A program made the translations under genes and the position numbers. Below the pieces are notes generated by a model. The model had not been told where the DNA came from and did no database searches. It saw nothing but the letters and a program-made list of their open reading frames with translations. Of a DNA stretch of 64,000 nt, positions 1 through 8,132 are shown piece by piece. The stretch's first letter is position 1, and every line of letters starts with the position of its first letter. The stretch covers positions 62,001 to 126,000 of the forward strand of contig JAUMYJ010000003.1 in NCBI GenBank assembly GCA_030528715.1, in the 5' to 3' direction. Source of the DNA: Bacteroidales bacterium (GTDB lineage: Bacteria; Bacteroidota; Bacteroidia; Bacteroidales; Bacteroidaceae).

Positions 1-675
1 TGCCACGCGGTAGCGATAGCCGTAGCGTCCCGAGGTAGTAAGCCCAGCAACGCTGACGAGCCAACGCGCCTGTTTAGAGAGCTGCTCCGCATAGCGTAAC
101 TGCCCGATGTAGGTGTCAAAGCTTGCGATGCTTGTACTAAGCTGCCACCAGCGGCGTTGCTGTGTTGTAAATTGAGGCTTACGGCTATGTAGCTGTACCA
201 TGGCCGCGGCGAGTAAGCTACTAGCCGAGGTCATTTGTGTGGCATCTGTGTGCTGGCTTAGGGCTACGGCTTCGAGGTCGTCAAGGGCAAAGCGTCCGAG
301 GTCTATCTGTCCGTTTTGGGCATTGTGTAAGGCTACGCCATCAAGTGTCACGGCCGTGTGGTGTGTGCCAAGGCTACGTACATTGACTGTTTTGAGTCCG
401 CCTATGCCTCCATAGTCTTTGATTTGTAAGCCTGTAAAGTGGCGTAAAGCATCAGCCACACCTAGCCCCGATACCCGATGTAGTGCATCGCCTTGCAACA
501 CTTGCAGTGGTGCTACCCTAGTACTTCGCACGAGGCGTAGCTGCCCGATGGTTTCGGCCGTGGCGAGGGCTATGGTGTCACTTTGTGCATACGTTGTTAA
601 GGCGTATCCTAGCCCTATGGCCAAGATACACCACACCCTATGGGTCACCCAAATGTGTGTGATAAGTAGCTTCAA
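1..675 (-). CDS. TonB-dependent outer-membrane receptor, N-terminal part (BtuB-like, partial)
   Basis: This open frame runs 225 codons without a stop to the window edge. It begins at a TTG codon (673-675), giving MKLLITH followed by a hydrophobic signal peptide ending near YAQ. The mature start is followed by a typical TonB receptor plug: a segment with LQVLQGDALHRV, then RHFTGLQIKDYGG and VNVRSLGTHHTAVTLDG, then NAQNGQIDLG. The beta-barrel lies outside the window. No in-frame ATG exists upstream before a stop, so a TTG start is the only one that keeps the signal peptide. A cobalamin riboswitch directly upstream on the same strand makes corrinoid uptake across the outer membrane (BtuB role) the likely function; the plug alone does not prove the substrate. 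Confidence 0.85.
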   Translation of the reverse strand, partial: MKLLITHIWVTHRVWCILAIGLGYALTTYAQSDTIALATAETIGQLRLVRSTRVAPLQVLQGDALHRVSGLGVADALRHFTGLQIKDYGGIGGLKTVNVRSLGTHHTAVTLDGVALHNAQNGQIDLGRFALDDLEAVALSQHTDATQMTSASSLLAAAMVQLHSRKPQFTTQQRRWWQLSTSIASFDTYIGQLRYAEQLSKQARWLVSVAGLTTSGRYGYRYRVA

Positions 676-733
676 TTATAAAACTTCATTAAGCCCACCC
701 TGACGCGGAGCGGAAACACAATGTAACAAACTA

Positions 734-890
734 GGGCAGGTATTCTGGCTTGTCCCTTGGCGGTTGTAGTGGCGTGTACGTTAGCTAGTCCAACCAAAGG
801 CATACAGTAGCGCGACTGCTGGGGCTTCGAACCCCATTCCCCTATTAAGAAGTATGCTTAGAGCCTCGCTCCAAACAATACTTCACCATA
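734..890 (-). ncRNA. Cobalamin (adenosylcobalamin) riboswitch
   Basis: Read on the minus strand, this leader carries the conserved cobalamin riboswitch blocks in order: an AATAGGGGAATGGGG block (the AAYAGGGAA/GGTG region), then AGCAGTCGCGCTACTGTATGCC (B12-box core) in two parts, and at the 3' end GCCAGAATACCTGCCC. The 3' block matches the classical GCCAGRARACCTGCC box. The leader sits between a -7 promoter element (898-905) and the TonB receptor start at 675. Sequence just past the 3' block (AGGGTGGGC) could pair with GCCCTAG and act as the expression platform. That last point is inference. Confidence 0.9.
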
Positions 891-897
891 GCTGATG

Positions 898-905
898 CAA
901 AGATA
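898..905 (-). promoter_or_regulatory. -7 promoter element (TATCTTTG) for riboswitch-TonB receptor
   Basis: The minus strand reads TATCTTTG, an exact match to the Bacteroidetes TAnnTTTG element. The predicted transcript would begin about 6 nt downstream, at the first base of the cobalamin leader. Confidence 0.7.
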
Positions 906-927
906 AGCATTTTTTTTGTACTGTTTC

Positions 928-1011
928 TCGATACATGTGTGCCGAGTCACGGCACACATGTATCACGACATGGTACATACGTTTCCAAACATGGTACAAT
1001 GTTTTAGCTTT
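928..1011. repeat. 21-bp-period palindromic array A (intergenic)
   Basis: Four sites recur at exactly 21 bp: GATACatgtGTGCC, GGCACacatGTATC, GGTACatacGTTTC and a decayed GGTACaatgTTTTA, with the AC dinucleotide at 933, 954, 975 and 996. Each site has two 5-bp arms around a 4-nt spacer (G-NN-AC-N4-GT-NN-C). The array lies between the divergent promoters of the TonB receptor and the U32 gene. The same consensus appears in array B at 50229-50312. Function is unknown. Confidence 0.6.
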
Positions 1012-1120
1012 AATCTAGCAGGAGTAAGCCTTAGTACTGGCTGTGGACTAACGAAGGCAGTAGCTTCTTAAATAACGCTAACGTAAGATAAGTAGCACGC
1101 TACCTATCGGCCGAAATGTG

Positions 1121-1128
1121 TACCTTTG
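1121..1128 (+). promoter_or_regulatory. -7 promoter element (TACCTTTG) for U32 gene
   Basis: TACCTTTG lies about 43 bp before the ATG at 1171. The longest open frame would start inside this element (TTG at 1126), which argues for the downstream ATG. Confidence 0.65.
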
Positions 1129-1170
1129 CACCTGGATATACAATATTATAATATAGACATAACAATACTC

Positions 1171-2475
1171 ATGCAATACTCAGACTTTGAGATAATGGCA
1201 CCTGTGGGCTCACCAGAAGCATTAGCAGCAGCTTTGCAGGCCGGAGCTGACTCGGTGTATTTTGGCATCGAGGGGCTTAATATGCGTGCGCACTCAGCCG
1301 CCAAATTTACCATTGACGACCTACATCGCATTGCCCAAATGTGCGATGCACAGGGTGTAAAGAGCTACCTTACGGTCAATACCATCATTTACGACGACGA
1401 TTTACCCCTCATGCGCCGTATCTGTGATGCGGCTAAGGCCGCAGGTATTTCGGCTGTCATCGCAGCCGACGTGGCTGTGCTGGGTTATTGCCATAGTATA
1501 GGGCAAGAGGTACACCTCTCAACGCAGCTTAACATTACTAACGTTGAGGCACTGAAATTTTATGCCCAGTTTGCCGATGTTGTAGTGTTAGCACGAGAGT
1601 TGCACATGGATCAAGTGGCAGTAATTTATGAGGCTATTCAGCGCGAACAAATCAAAGGCCCTGCGGGTGAGCTGGTACGTATTGAGATGTTTTGTCATGG
1701 TGCGCTGTGTATGGCGGTAAGTGGCAAATGCTACCTCAGTCTTGATAATCAAGGCTCATCGGCCAATCGTGGTGCCTGCATGCAGCAGTGCCGCCGTGCC
1801 TACATCGTGACCGACAAGCAGACAGGTACCGAGCTTGAAATAGATAACGAATACATCATGAGCCCCAAAGATTTGAAGACGATAGGCTTCTTGGATCGTA
1901 TGATGAAGTCGGGCGTGCGTGTGTTCAAAATCGAAGGTCGTGCACGTAGTGCTGAGTATGTGTATTTGGCTGTCAAATGCTATAAAGAGGCTGTTAAGGC
2001 GGTAGTTGATGGTACGTTTACCAAGGACAAAGTGGCCGAGTGGGACAAGCAGCTAGCTACGGTGTTTAATCGTGGCTTCTGGGACGGCTACTATCAAGGT
2101 CAAAAGCTGGGAGAGTGGACTAAAGAATATGGCTCATCGGCTACCGAGAAAAAAGTATATGTGGGCAAGGGAAGCAAGTATTTTGGTAAGCTAGGTGTTG
2201 GCGAGTTCTTGATAGAAGCTGGTGAGGTTAATCAAGGTGACAAGCTCTTGCTCGTAGGTCCTACTACGGGGGTTATCATCTTTACCGCAGACGAAATACG
2301 CTACGACATGCAAGTCGTAAATAAGGCTACCAAGGGGCAGCGCATCTCTATAAAAGTAGGGCAAAAGGTGCGTGAAAGCGATAAACTCTATAAGCTCATT
2401 CCTAGTAAATATGCCAATCAGTATCCAGAGGCCGAAGATTATATACCCGAGGAGGCTGCCGCTGCACCATACTAG
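1171..2475 (+). CDS. Peptidase U32 family protein (TrhP/RlhA-type)
   Basis: The protein has 434 residues and begins MQYSDFEIMAPVGSPE, the usual U32 opening. It carries the U32 signature EMFCHGALCMAVSGKCYLS around residue 170-190, followed by a cysteine-rich GACMQQCRRAY segment, so several cysteines are placed to hold an iron-sulfur cluster. A KIEGRARSAEYV motif follows. The family was named for a collagenase activity, but bacterial members such as TrhP (YegQ) and RlhA are tRNA or 23S rRNA hydroxylation factors; the length matches TrhP. The ATG at 1171 is chosen because the -7 promoter element covers the longer start. The gene is monocistronic and ends before a strong hairpin. Confidence 0.85.
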   Translation: MQYSDFEIMAPVGSPEALAAALQAGADSVYFGIEGLNMRAHSAAKFTIDDLHRIAQMCDAQGVKSYLTVNTIIYDDDLPLMRRICDAAKAAGISAVIAADVAVLGYCHSIGQEVHLSTQLNITNVEALKFYAQFADVVVLARELHMDQVAVIYEAIQREQIKGPAGELVRIEMFCHGALCMAVSGKCYLSLDNQGSSANRGACMQQCRRAYIVTDKQTGTELEIDNEYIMSPKDLKTIGFLDRMMKSGVRVFKIEGRARSAEYVYLAVKCYKEAVKAVVDGTFTKDKVAEWDKQLATVFNRGFWDGYYQGQKLGEWTKEYGSSATEKKVYVGKGSKYFGKLGVGEFLIEAGEVNQGDKLLLVGPTTGVIIFTADEIRYDMQVVNKATKGQRISIKVGQKVRESDKLYKLIPSKYANQYPEAEDYIPEEAAAAPY

Positions 2476-2524
2476 AAGTCTTGGCAGTATAAGCCTACTA
2501 CCCCAACCTCACTTGATAGCACAA

Positions 2525-2569
2525 GCGACACGCTGCCCTCACGCGAAAGACGTGAGGGCAGCGTGTCGC
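2525..2569. terminator. 19-bp perfect hairpin after the U32 gene
   Basis: Left arm 2525-2543 (gcgacacgctgccctcacg) pairs perfectly with 2551-2569 around a 7-nt loop. There is no long T run after it, so it may act as an RNA-stabilising end as much as an intrinsic terminator. Confidence 0.6.
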
Positions 2570-2927
2570 TGATATATTATTATGAAAAATGTGGGCTATC
2601 TCCCGACACCCCACATCTCAATTAACCTTAATATCTAATACTATGAAAAACACGTGGCAAATTTAGTGACTTCTATCGTAGTAACCAAATTTTTGAGTGA
2701 GAAAATGCCGTGGCGACTTTGTTTTTATGTATTTTACACATTACACATTCGTGAGGGGTGGCTGCTGAACTTTCTTGCGTTTAGTTAATAACTTGTATGG
2801 TTGTAAGCTTGGCCTAGGTGTGTTGTGGTGTGTAAAGTGGTATGTCACCTGCTGTGCAAAGCAATAAAGATATGGTGTAAAATGGCATTTTTTGCTCATA
2901 AAATTTGGTGCATAATAAATATATCGC
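2570..2927. other. Intergenic region, no gene seen
   Basis: This AT-rich stretch between the U32 terminator and the promoter of the secreted protein has no open frame with coding character and no tRNA-like fold that I could see. Confidence 0.4.
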
Positions 2928-2935
2928 TATATTTG
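2928..2935 (+). promoter_or_regulatory. -7 promoter element (TATATTTG)
   Basis: This is an exact TAnnTTTG match about 113 bp before the ATG at 3049, so the mRNA would have a leader of roughly 105 nt. Confidence 0.5.
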
Positions 2936-3048
2936 CGGTTACAATTAGGTTTCATCTTGCCGTGTGTTATGCATTTTGTAGCCTTGTGAATGTGTAGTAA
3001 AATCAATAATTTTATACTAAATCTTTAACAGTAAATAACTTAGTGCTT

Positions 3049-6000
3049 ATGAAAAAAGCTAATTACGCTCTGTCTGCACTGCTGTTAGCCGCTGCTGCTT
3101 CGCCAGCCCTTGCTGTAGATATCTACAAGAAAGGTGCTGTGGTAAGTCAGCTTGCAGCTGGTCAAGAAGTGATCATTCAGCCTGCTACTTCAGAGGCTGG
3201 CAGCGAGAATGTGCGCTACATTTCGGGCTCTACGGTAACGGCTGTGCCTGTAGATAGCTCGGTGTATATCGTAGAGGCCTCAGATGCTAGTGTGTCTGGT
3301 GTGCCTGCGTTCTATTTCAAAAACCGTGCTACGGGTAAGTATCTGGCTAAACCTAGCAAGTTTACGTCTATCTTGTTTGAAGAGCACGCCTATGCAGGTC
3401 ATGTGTTGCAGCACACTACCGATAAGGCCGAGGCTATCGCTTGGGCAGCTGGTCCAGTAGATACGGTAACTACGACAAGTCCTTTCTACCTCGCAATTAA
3501 TAAGAATTGGGTCAATGCTGCAGATACTACTCGGGGGCGTCGTAACGATGTGTTTTATGCACCTTATAAGGCCGATCCTGAAAATACTAAGGTAGTGGTG
3601 TCTGCCAATACCAAAATTACGTCTAATACGATTGACTACCTTTATCTTTCGGCTTATTGGGGTGGCAGTGCACCTGTACTCTCGCGCTATAAAGATACGA
3701 ACATTGCCCTCTTCTATGAGGTCAATGGCTTAGATGGTCAGGCCATGCTTGATGCAGCCTTTAACCTCTTCCCTTCTGGCCGTGGTACAGATATTGCTAC
3801 GGCTTTCCCCGTAGGTGATGCCATAGGTCAGTATAGCGACCAAGAGGCTATTGGCCTACTCTCTGCTGCTTGGGGAGCTGCTTTCACTATCGAAGCACCC
3901 GACCAAGGTACAAATGAAGAAAAGATTGAGGCTGCTCGCAACCTTGAAGCTGCTTTTAAGGCCGTAGAGGCTACCAAAGTGCCTTTGGCCGAAGGGGTAT
4001 ACCGCATTAAGGGGCTTGGTCGTGCAGCCGACTCGTACATGTACGACACTTACAAAGGTACCGATACCTCAATGTACGTGAAGCGCGAAGTACCTGCCGA
4101 AGAGCGTGACTACGACTTCTATTACTATCGCATCGCTCGCACAGAGAACGGACGCTTTACGCTCCAAAACGTGCGCTCAGGCCGCTACGCTAAGGGTGTC
4201 AATCAGGTTTATAAGTATAGTGTGTCGTCAACCGATGTGCAAGCTACGTTTGAAATCAAGCCAAGCCAAGGGGTAGCCAATGCCTATACGCTGCGCTCAA
4301 GTTTCACCAATGCGAATAACTATGTGTTCCACCTCTCAGGTGAGTACAATGTGGTAATTTGGCATGAAAATACTGGCTCTACGGTGAATGCATCACTCTG
4401 GGAGCTTGAAAAGATCGATGAGGCTACACTCGAGGCTTCTAAGGCTAAGACCGATGCCTATATCGAAGACATCCTTTCACGTGGCGAAGCCGTAGACAGC
4501 TTGGTACTTTACTACAATAGTGCTGTGCGAGCCATCGACCGCTCACGCATCTTTACTTCAAATGCTACCGAAAACCCCACTGAAAACAACGATGAAGTGC
4601 CTTTCAAAGCTTGGAGTAATGCTGGCCACAACGAGCTTTCAGGCGAAACAGATGGTGCTGGTGAAGCCGCTTTGAATGACAACGACTTGACCAACTTCTT
4701 CCACTCACTATGGAAGGCTGCACATGCCGAAAAGGTCGTAGGTCCTTTCCACAACTTCTACATCGACTTTGGTGATGGCCAAGCTAAGAGCAACTTCGTG
4801 TTGAAGCTCTTCCGTCGTCCTCAAACGGGTAACAATAACCCAAGAGTGATGGAAGTGTATGGTACAAATGATACAACCGAGATACACAACGAAGCTACTT
4901 GGACACACGTAGCCTCACTGGCCAACTTGTTTGTAGATGCTGCTGACTCGGCTGCTGTAACTGGTGGTATCTCATCAGCCACGCCTTACCGCTTCTATCG
5001 CTTTGACATAACGCGTACTGTTAATGGTGCTAATGTAGATGGTAAACCTTTCTTCGCACTAGCTGAAATCAATGCTCACGAGGCACAATACAACGCAGCT
5101 GCTTCACAGTTTAGCAAGATTGCTAATGCAGAAGCCCTCGATGCCGCTGTTAAGGCAGCGCGTGCTCAGGTGTATGGCCCACAAACTGGCTTCACGGCCG
5201 AAGTATTCAACACACTCCGTGCAGAGTACAACAAGTTTATGGCCGACTACTCAGACCTCGCTGCTGTAACTACTGCCTATAATACGGCCATGATAACCTA
5301 CAATGGATCAGAAGAGAGCGAGCAAGAGCGTCCTGGTTACTTCCCAACGGGTACACGCGAAACGTTTAAGACCGCTATCGACAATGCACGCAATGGCGTT
5401 GACGAAACCTCTACAACCGAGCAATACAAGGCTGCTATCGCTGCCATCAACGAAGCCCTTGAAACCTTCCGCCGTGGCCTCTATGTGCCTAAAGTAGGTC
5501 AGCTCTACAAGATCCGTAGCAAGTCGCCCAACACAACGTTTGCTCATACACCACGTAATAGCTACATCAAGGCCGACATAGAGCCAAGTGGCTTAAATGC
5601 TCGATGGACGGGTAACGACACGACCAACCTCGAAAATGGTTATCTCAACGATGTCGTAGACGGTCGCAATGAGTTCTTCTGGCAGCTCGTAGAAGGTGAC
5701 GACGACTCGCTCAAACTCCAAAACATTGGTGTGGGTCTCTACCTCAAGCCTAGCGTATATGCTAACTCACATGGCATGAACTTCGACTCTATCGGTGCTA
5801 ACCTCACGTTCCAATACACCGATGCGCCTGGTACGTTTGCCTTCAAGTTTGGCAACTTCTACGCCAACGCTCAGCCTCAAACTGGCGGTAAGGGTAGCTT
5901 GGTGCTCTGGCACGCTTATGACGCCAACTCTATCTTTACGATTGAGCCAGCTGAGTTCGACAAGCCTCTAGGCTATGCTACTTCGTACTTTAACATCAAG

Positions 6001-6603
6001 AAAGATGTTAAGAACATCATCACCGTGCCTTATAAGCTCCAAGCTGTAGAGACTAAGAACCAAGAAGACGTGAAGGTTTACACCATCCTTGGTCTTAACG
6101 AAGCTAAGACGCAGCTTGTATTGGCCGAAGTAGCCGACCCTACAACCTTTGACCACCCAGCTGGTGTGCCATTTGTAGTAGAGACTGTAGACTCTGTGCT
6201 CTCACTCGGCTTTGACGAGGAAAACCTCAACCTCACAGCTATCCCAGTTGCGGCCGCTGGTGGTGTACAAGGTACGTTTAACGCTAAGCGTATCAACCAG
6301 CCTGAATATGGTGTGTTCAACCGCGGTAAGATCATCTCTAATGCTACGGCCTTCCAAGTGCCTACGATGTCGGCTTACGTAACGCCTGCCGTTATGACAA
6401 CAACCGAAGCTGGCCAAGCTACTATCGACGTAGAAGGACCTATCACCAACATTGCTAGCGCAGTAGTCATCAAGAAGGGTACCGTAGACGTTTACACCAT
6501 CGATGGCAAGCTCGTGAAGCGCGGTGTAGCAACTTCTGCTGCTACAACAGGCCTCTCTGCTGGCATCTATGTAGTAGGTGGTGTGAAAGTAGTTGTAAAG
6601 TAA
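3049..6603 (+). CDS. Type IX-secreted surface protein with discoidin-like domain
   Basis: The 1184-residue protein begins MKKANYALSALLLAAAAS, a clear signal peptide cut near ALA-VD. Residues about 540-690 resemble a discoidin (F5/8 type C) fold, with a NFYIDFGDGQ strand and RFYRFDITR near its end, implying sugar or protein binding. Helical linkers (for example near residues 690-820) resemble FIVAR-type spacers. From about residue 825 comes a module opening GQLYKIRSKSPNTTF that also occurs three times in the M60-like protein at 50563. The C-terminus (VDVYTIDGKLVKRG, then GLSAGIYVV) is a type A sorting domain of the type IX secretion system, so the product should reach the cell surface. The ATG at 3049 is preferred over the GTG at 3043. 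No catalytic motif was found. Confidence 0.8.
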   Translation: MKKANYALSALLLAAAASPALAVDIYKKGAVVSQLAAGQEVIIQPATSEAGSENVRYISGSTVTAVPVDSSVYIVEASDASVSGVPAFYFKNRATGKYLAKPSKFTSILFEEHAYAGHVLQHTTDKAEAIAWAAGPVDTVTTTSPFYLAINKNWVNAADTTRGRRNDVFYAPYKADPENTKVVVSANTKITSNTIDYLYLSAYWGGSAPVLSRYKDTNIALFYEVNGLDGQAMLDAAFNLFPSGRGTDIATAFPVGDAIGQYSDQEAIGLLSAAWGAAFTIEAPDQGTNEEKIEAARNLEAAFKAVEATKVPLAEGVYRIKGLGRAADSYMYDTYKGTDTSMYVKREVPAEERDYDFYYYRIARTENGRFTLQNVRSGRYAKGVNQVYKYSVSSTDVQATFEIKPSQGVANAYTLRSSFTNANNYVFHLSGEYNVVIWHENTGSTVNASLWELEKIDEATLEASKAKTDAYIEDILSRGEAVDSLVLYYNSAVRAIDRSRIFTSNATENPTENNDEVPFKAWSNAGHNELSGETDGAGEAALNDNDLTNFFHSLWKAAHAEKVVGPFHNFYIDFGDGQAKSNFVLKLFRRPQTGNNNPRVMEVYGTNDTTEIHNEATWTHVASLANLFVDAADSAAVTGGISSATPYRFYRFDITRTVNGANVDGKPFFALAEINAHEAQYNAAASQFSKIANAEALDAAVKAARAQVYGPQTGFTAEVFNTLRAEYNKFMADYSDLAAVTTAYNTAMITYNGSEESEQERPGYFPTGTRETFKTAIDNARNGVDETSTTEQYKAAIAAINEALETFRRGLYVPKVGQLYKIRSKSPNTTFAHTPRNSYIKADIEPSGLNARWTGNDTTNLENGYLNDVVDGRNEFFWQLVEGDDDSLKLQNIGVGLYLKPSVYANSHGMNFDSIGANLTFQYTDAPGTFAFKFGNFYANAQPQTGGKGSLVLWHAYDANSIFTIEPAEFDKPLGYATSYFNIKKDVKNIITVPYKLQAVETKNQEDVKVYTILGLNEAKTQLVLAEVADPTTFDHPAGVPFVVETVDSVLSLGFDEENLNLTAIPVAAAGGVQGTFNAKRINQPEYGVFNRGKIISNATAFQVPTMSAYVTPAVMTTTEAGQATIDVEGPITNIASAVVIKKGTVDVYTIDGKLVKRGVATSAATTGLSAGIYVVGGVKVVVK

Positions 6604-6656
6604 GCTACTGACTCCTAAGAAATCTTACAAGCGCTTGCACTAAGCGTAACCTTTCC

Positions 6657-6689
6657 AAGGTGCTGTGCCCTAGCAGGGCACAGCACCTT
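6657..6689 (+). terminator. Hairpin terminator of the secreted-protein gene
   Basis: A perfect 15-bp stem (aaggtgctgtgccct at 6657-6671 with 6675-6689) encloses a 3-nt loop, 53 bp after the stop codon. It is followed by gttgt rather than a long T run. Confidence 0.65.
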
Positions 6690-7123
6690 GTTGTATACTG
6701 ACACGAGGTGTATCGCATACATAAGCGATACAATAGATTTTCGACTATTGGGCGGTGTGAACGGAGAGTATCGTTCTCTCTTCCATTACGCTTGCACGTG
6801 TGGTGCTATCGGTTTCTATGGTGTTTGGTCGCTTATAGAGTGTTGATGTATCGTATATTTGTGCTATGCTCGTTGTTATATGGTTGTGCTACTGTTGTTG
6901 GCCATGGTGTTTGCTGGGGGAAGATATTTATTTTTCCTTACTATGTATGTGCTGGACGTAGCTCTTCTTGTAGCAATGGCTCGTTAAAGGCTATGCTTAG
7001 CTTGTGTTAAGGCTGTGTTGTTTGAAATATAGTATGTTAATCTTACCGATGCTTTGCGTAGTGCTTGAAGGTGTGGCGGTTGTAGTGCTTACTTGTTAAG
7101 GGCTGATACGGGGTATTGTGCTG
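6690..7123. other. Intergenic region, no convincing gene
   Basis: The stretch is strikingly G+T-rich on the plus strand. The one longer open frame (6708-7010) has a cysteine- and arginine-rich composition unlike any neighbour and no promoter, so I do not call it. Confidence 0.4.
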
Positions 7124-7300
7124 TACTTTTGTAGGCAGTGTCTCGACACCTAGTTATTGCTTGCTAGTGCTGTTGAGCGGAGGAATGTGTCTCGTCTTTT
7201 TTCTTCTCCTTGTATATCGTGTTGTTTGTGGCTGTTTTAGTGTGTTGTGTGTAGTTATCTTTTGTGTGTAGATGAAGAGTAATTTTGCAAGTTATGATAA

Positions 7301-7335
7301 AGCCCCACACTGCGCGCGGTTTGCAGTGTGGGGCT
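7301..7335. terminator. Bidirectional hairpin after the cyclophilin gene
   Basis: The stem agccccacactgc (7301-7313) pairs with 7323-7335 around a 9-nt loop. On the plus strand it is followed by gttttac. It lies 45 bp past the stop of the minus-strand cyclophilin gene and could also end a plus-strand transcript starting near 7137. Confidence 0.6.
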
Positions 7336-7380
7336 GTTTTACTAGATAGTATGCTGCTAAACGTAGGTTATAGTAGCATT

Positions 7381-8121
7381 TTATTGCACGATAGCTCTGA
7401 TGATGCGAATGTCTTCTAGCGGTCGGTCAGCGCGGTCGGTCTTGACACCTTGTATTTTTCCTACGATGTCAAGGCCTTCGATTACTTCGCCAAAGACGGT
7501 GTATTGTCCGTCTAGGTGTGGCGTGCCACCGAGTGTCTCATAGGTGTTGACGGCTTCGGGTGAGTAGGTGTAGGGTTTGCCAGTGCTCATGGCGATGCGT
7601 TGTGCCATTTGCGTCACTTCGGTAGGGGTAAAGGTCTGTCCCCATACGATATAAAACTGTGAGCCAGAACTTCGGCGCTCGGGGTTGACGTAGTCGCTTG
7701 TGCGGGCAGCCGATAGTGCACCGCGTTTGTGGTAGAGGTAGGGTATAAATTCGGCAGCGATGGTATAGCCTGGGTCGCCTGTGCCTAGCTGCTGGCCAGG
7801 TTTAGCTTCGCGACTATCGGGGTCGCCTCCTTGAACCATAAAGTTGGCTATCACACGGTGAAAGAGTGTGCCATCGTAAAAGCCTTCTTTGGCAAGTTTG
7901 GTAAAGTTGTCGCGGTGTAGTGGCGTTTCATTGTAGAGTCCCACGAGTATGTTTCCCTCAGTGGTTTCGAGCAATACACGTGCGCCAATGGTAGGTTGCT
8001 GTATTGTTTTTGGGGTTGGAGTCGTCATGGTCGTTGTTGTTTGTGCCTTGATGGGTAAGGCTGTGAGTAAGGCTAGGGTAGCTAGGGTAGCGCAGTGGCT
8101 TAGGGTTTTGAAGCGTTGCAT
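7381..8121 (-). CDS. Secreted cyclophilin-type peptidyl-prolyl cis-trans isomerase
   Basis: The 246-residue product starts with a signal peptide (MQRFKTLSHCATLATLALL, cut after KAQ). The cyclophilin core follows: LLETTEGNILVGLYNETPLH, then the active-site stretch FHRVIANFMVQGGDP near residue 90, then SSGSQFYIV and FGEVIEGLDIV. It would catalyse proline isomerisation of proteins in the periplasm. It lies 11 bp downstream of the protoporphyrinogen oxidase gene on the same strand and has no promoter of its own, so the two are co-transcribed. There is no functional reason to tie it to haem synthesis beyond this linkage. Confidence 0.9.
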   Translation of the reverse strand: MQRFKTLSHCATLATLALLTALPIKAQTTTTMTTPTPKTIQQPTIGARVLLETTEGNILVGLYNETPLHRDNFTKLAKEGFYDGTLFHRVIANFMVQGGDPDSREAKPGQQLGTGDPGYTIAAEFIPYLYHKRGALSAARTSDYVNPERRSSGSQFYIVWGQTFTPTEVTQMAQRIAMSTGKPYTYSPEAVNTYETLGGTPHLDGQYTVFGEVIEGLDIVGKIQGVKTDRADRPLEDIRIIRAIVQ

Positions 8122-8132
8122 TGTAGTAGCGA

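Noticed and set aside
6708..7010. 100-codon plus-strand open frame in the gap after the secreted protein
   Set aside because: Composition is rich in Cys, Arg and Tyr as expected from translating G+T-rich non-coding DNA; no promoter or domain, and it begins right after a terminator.
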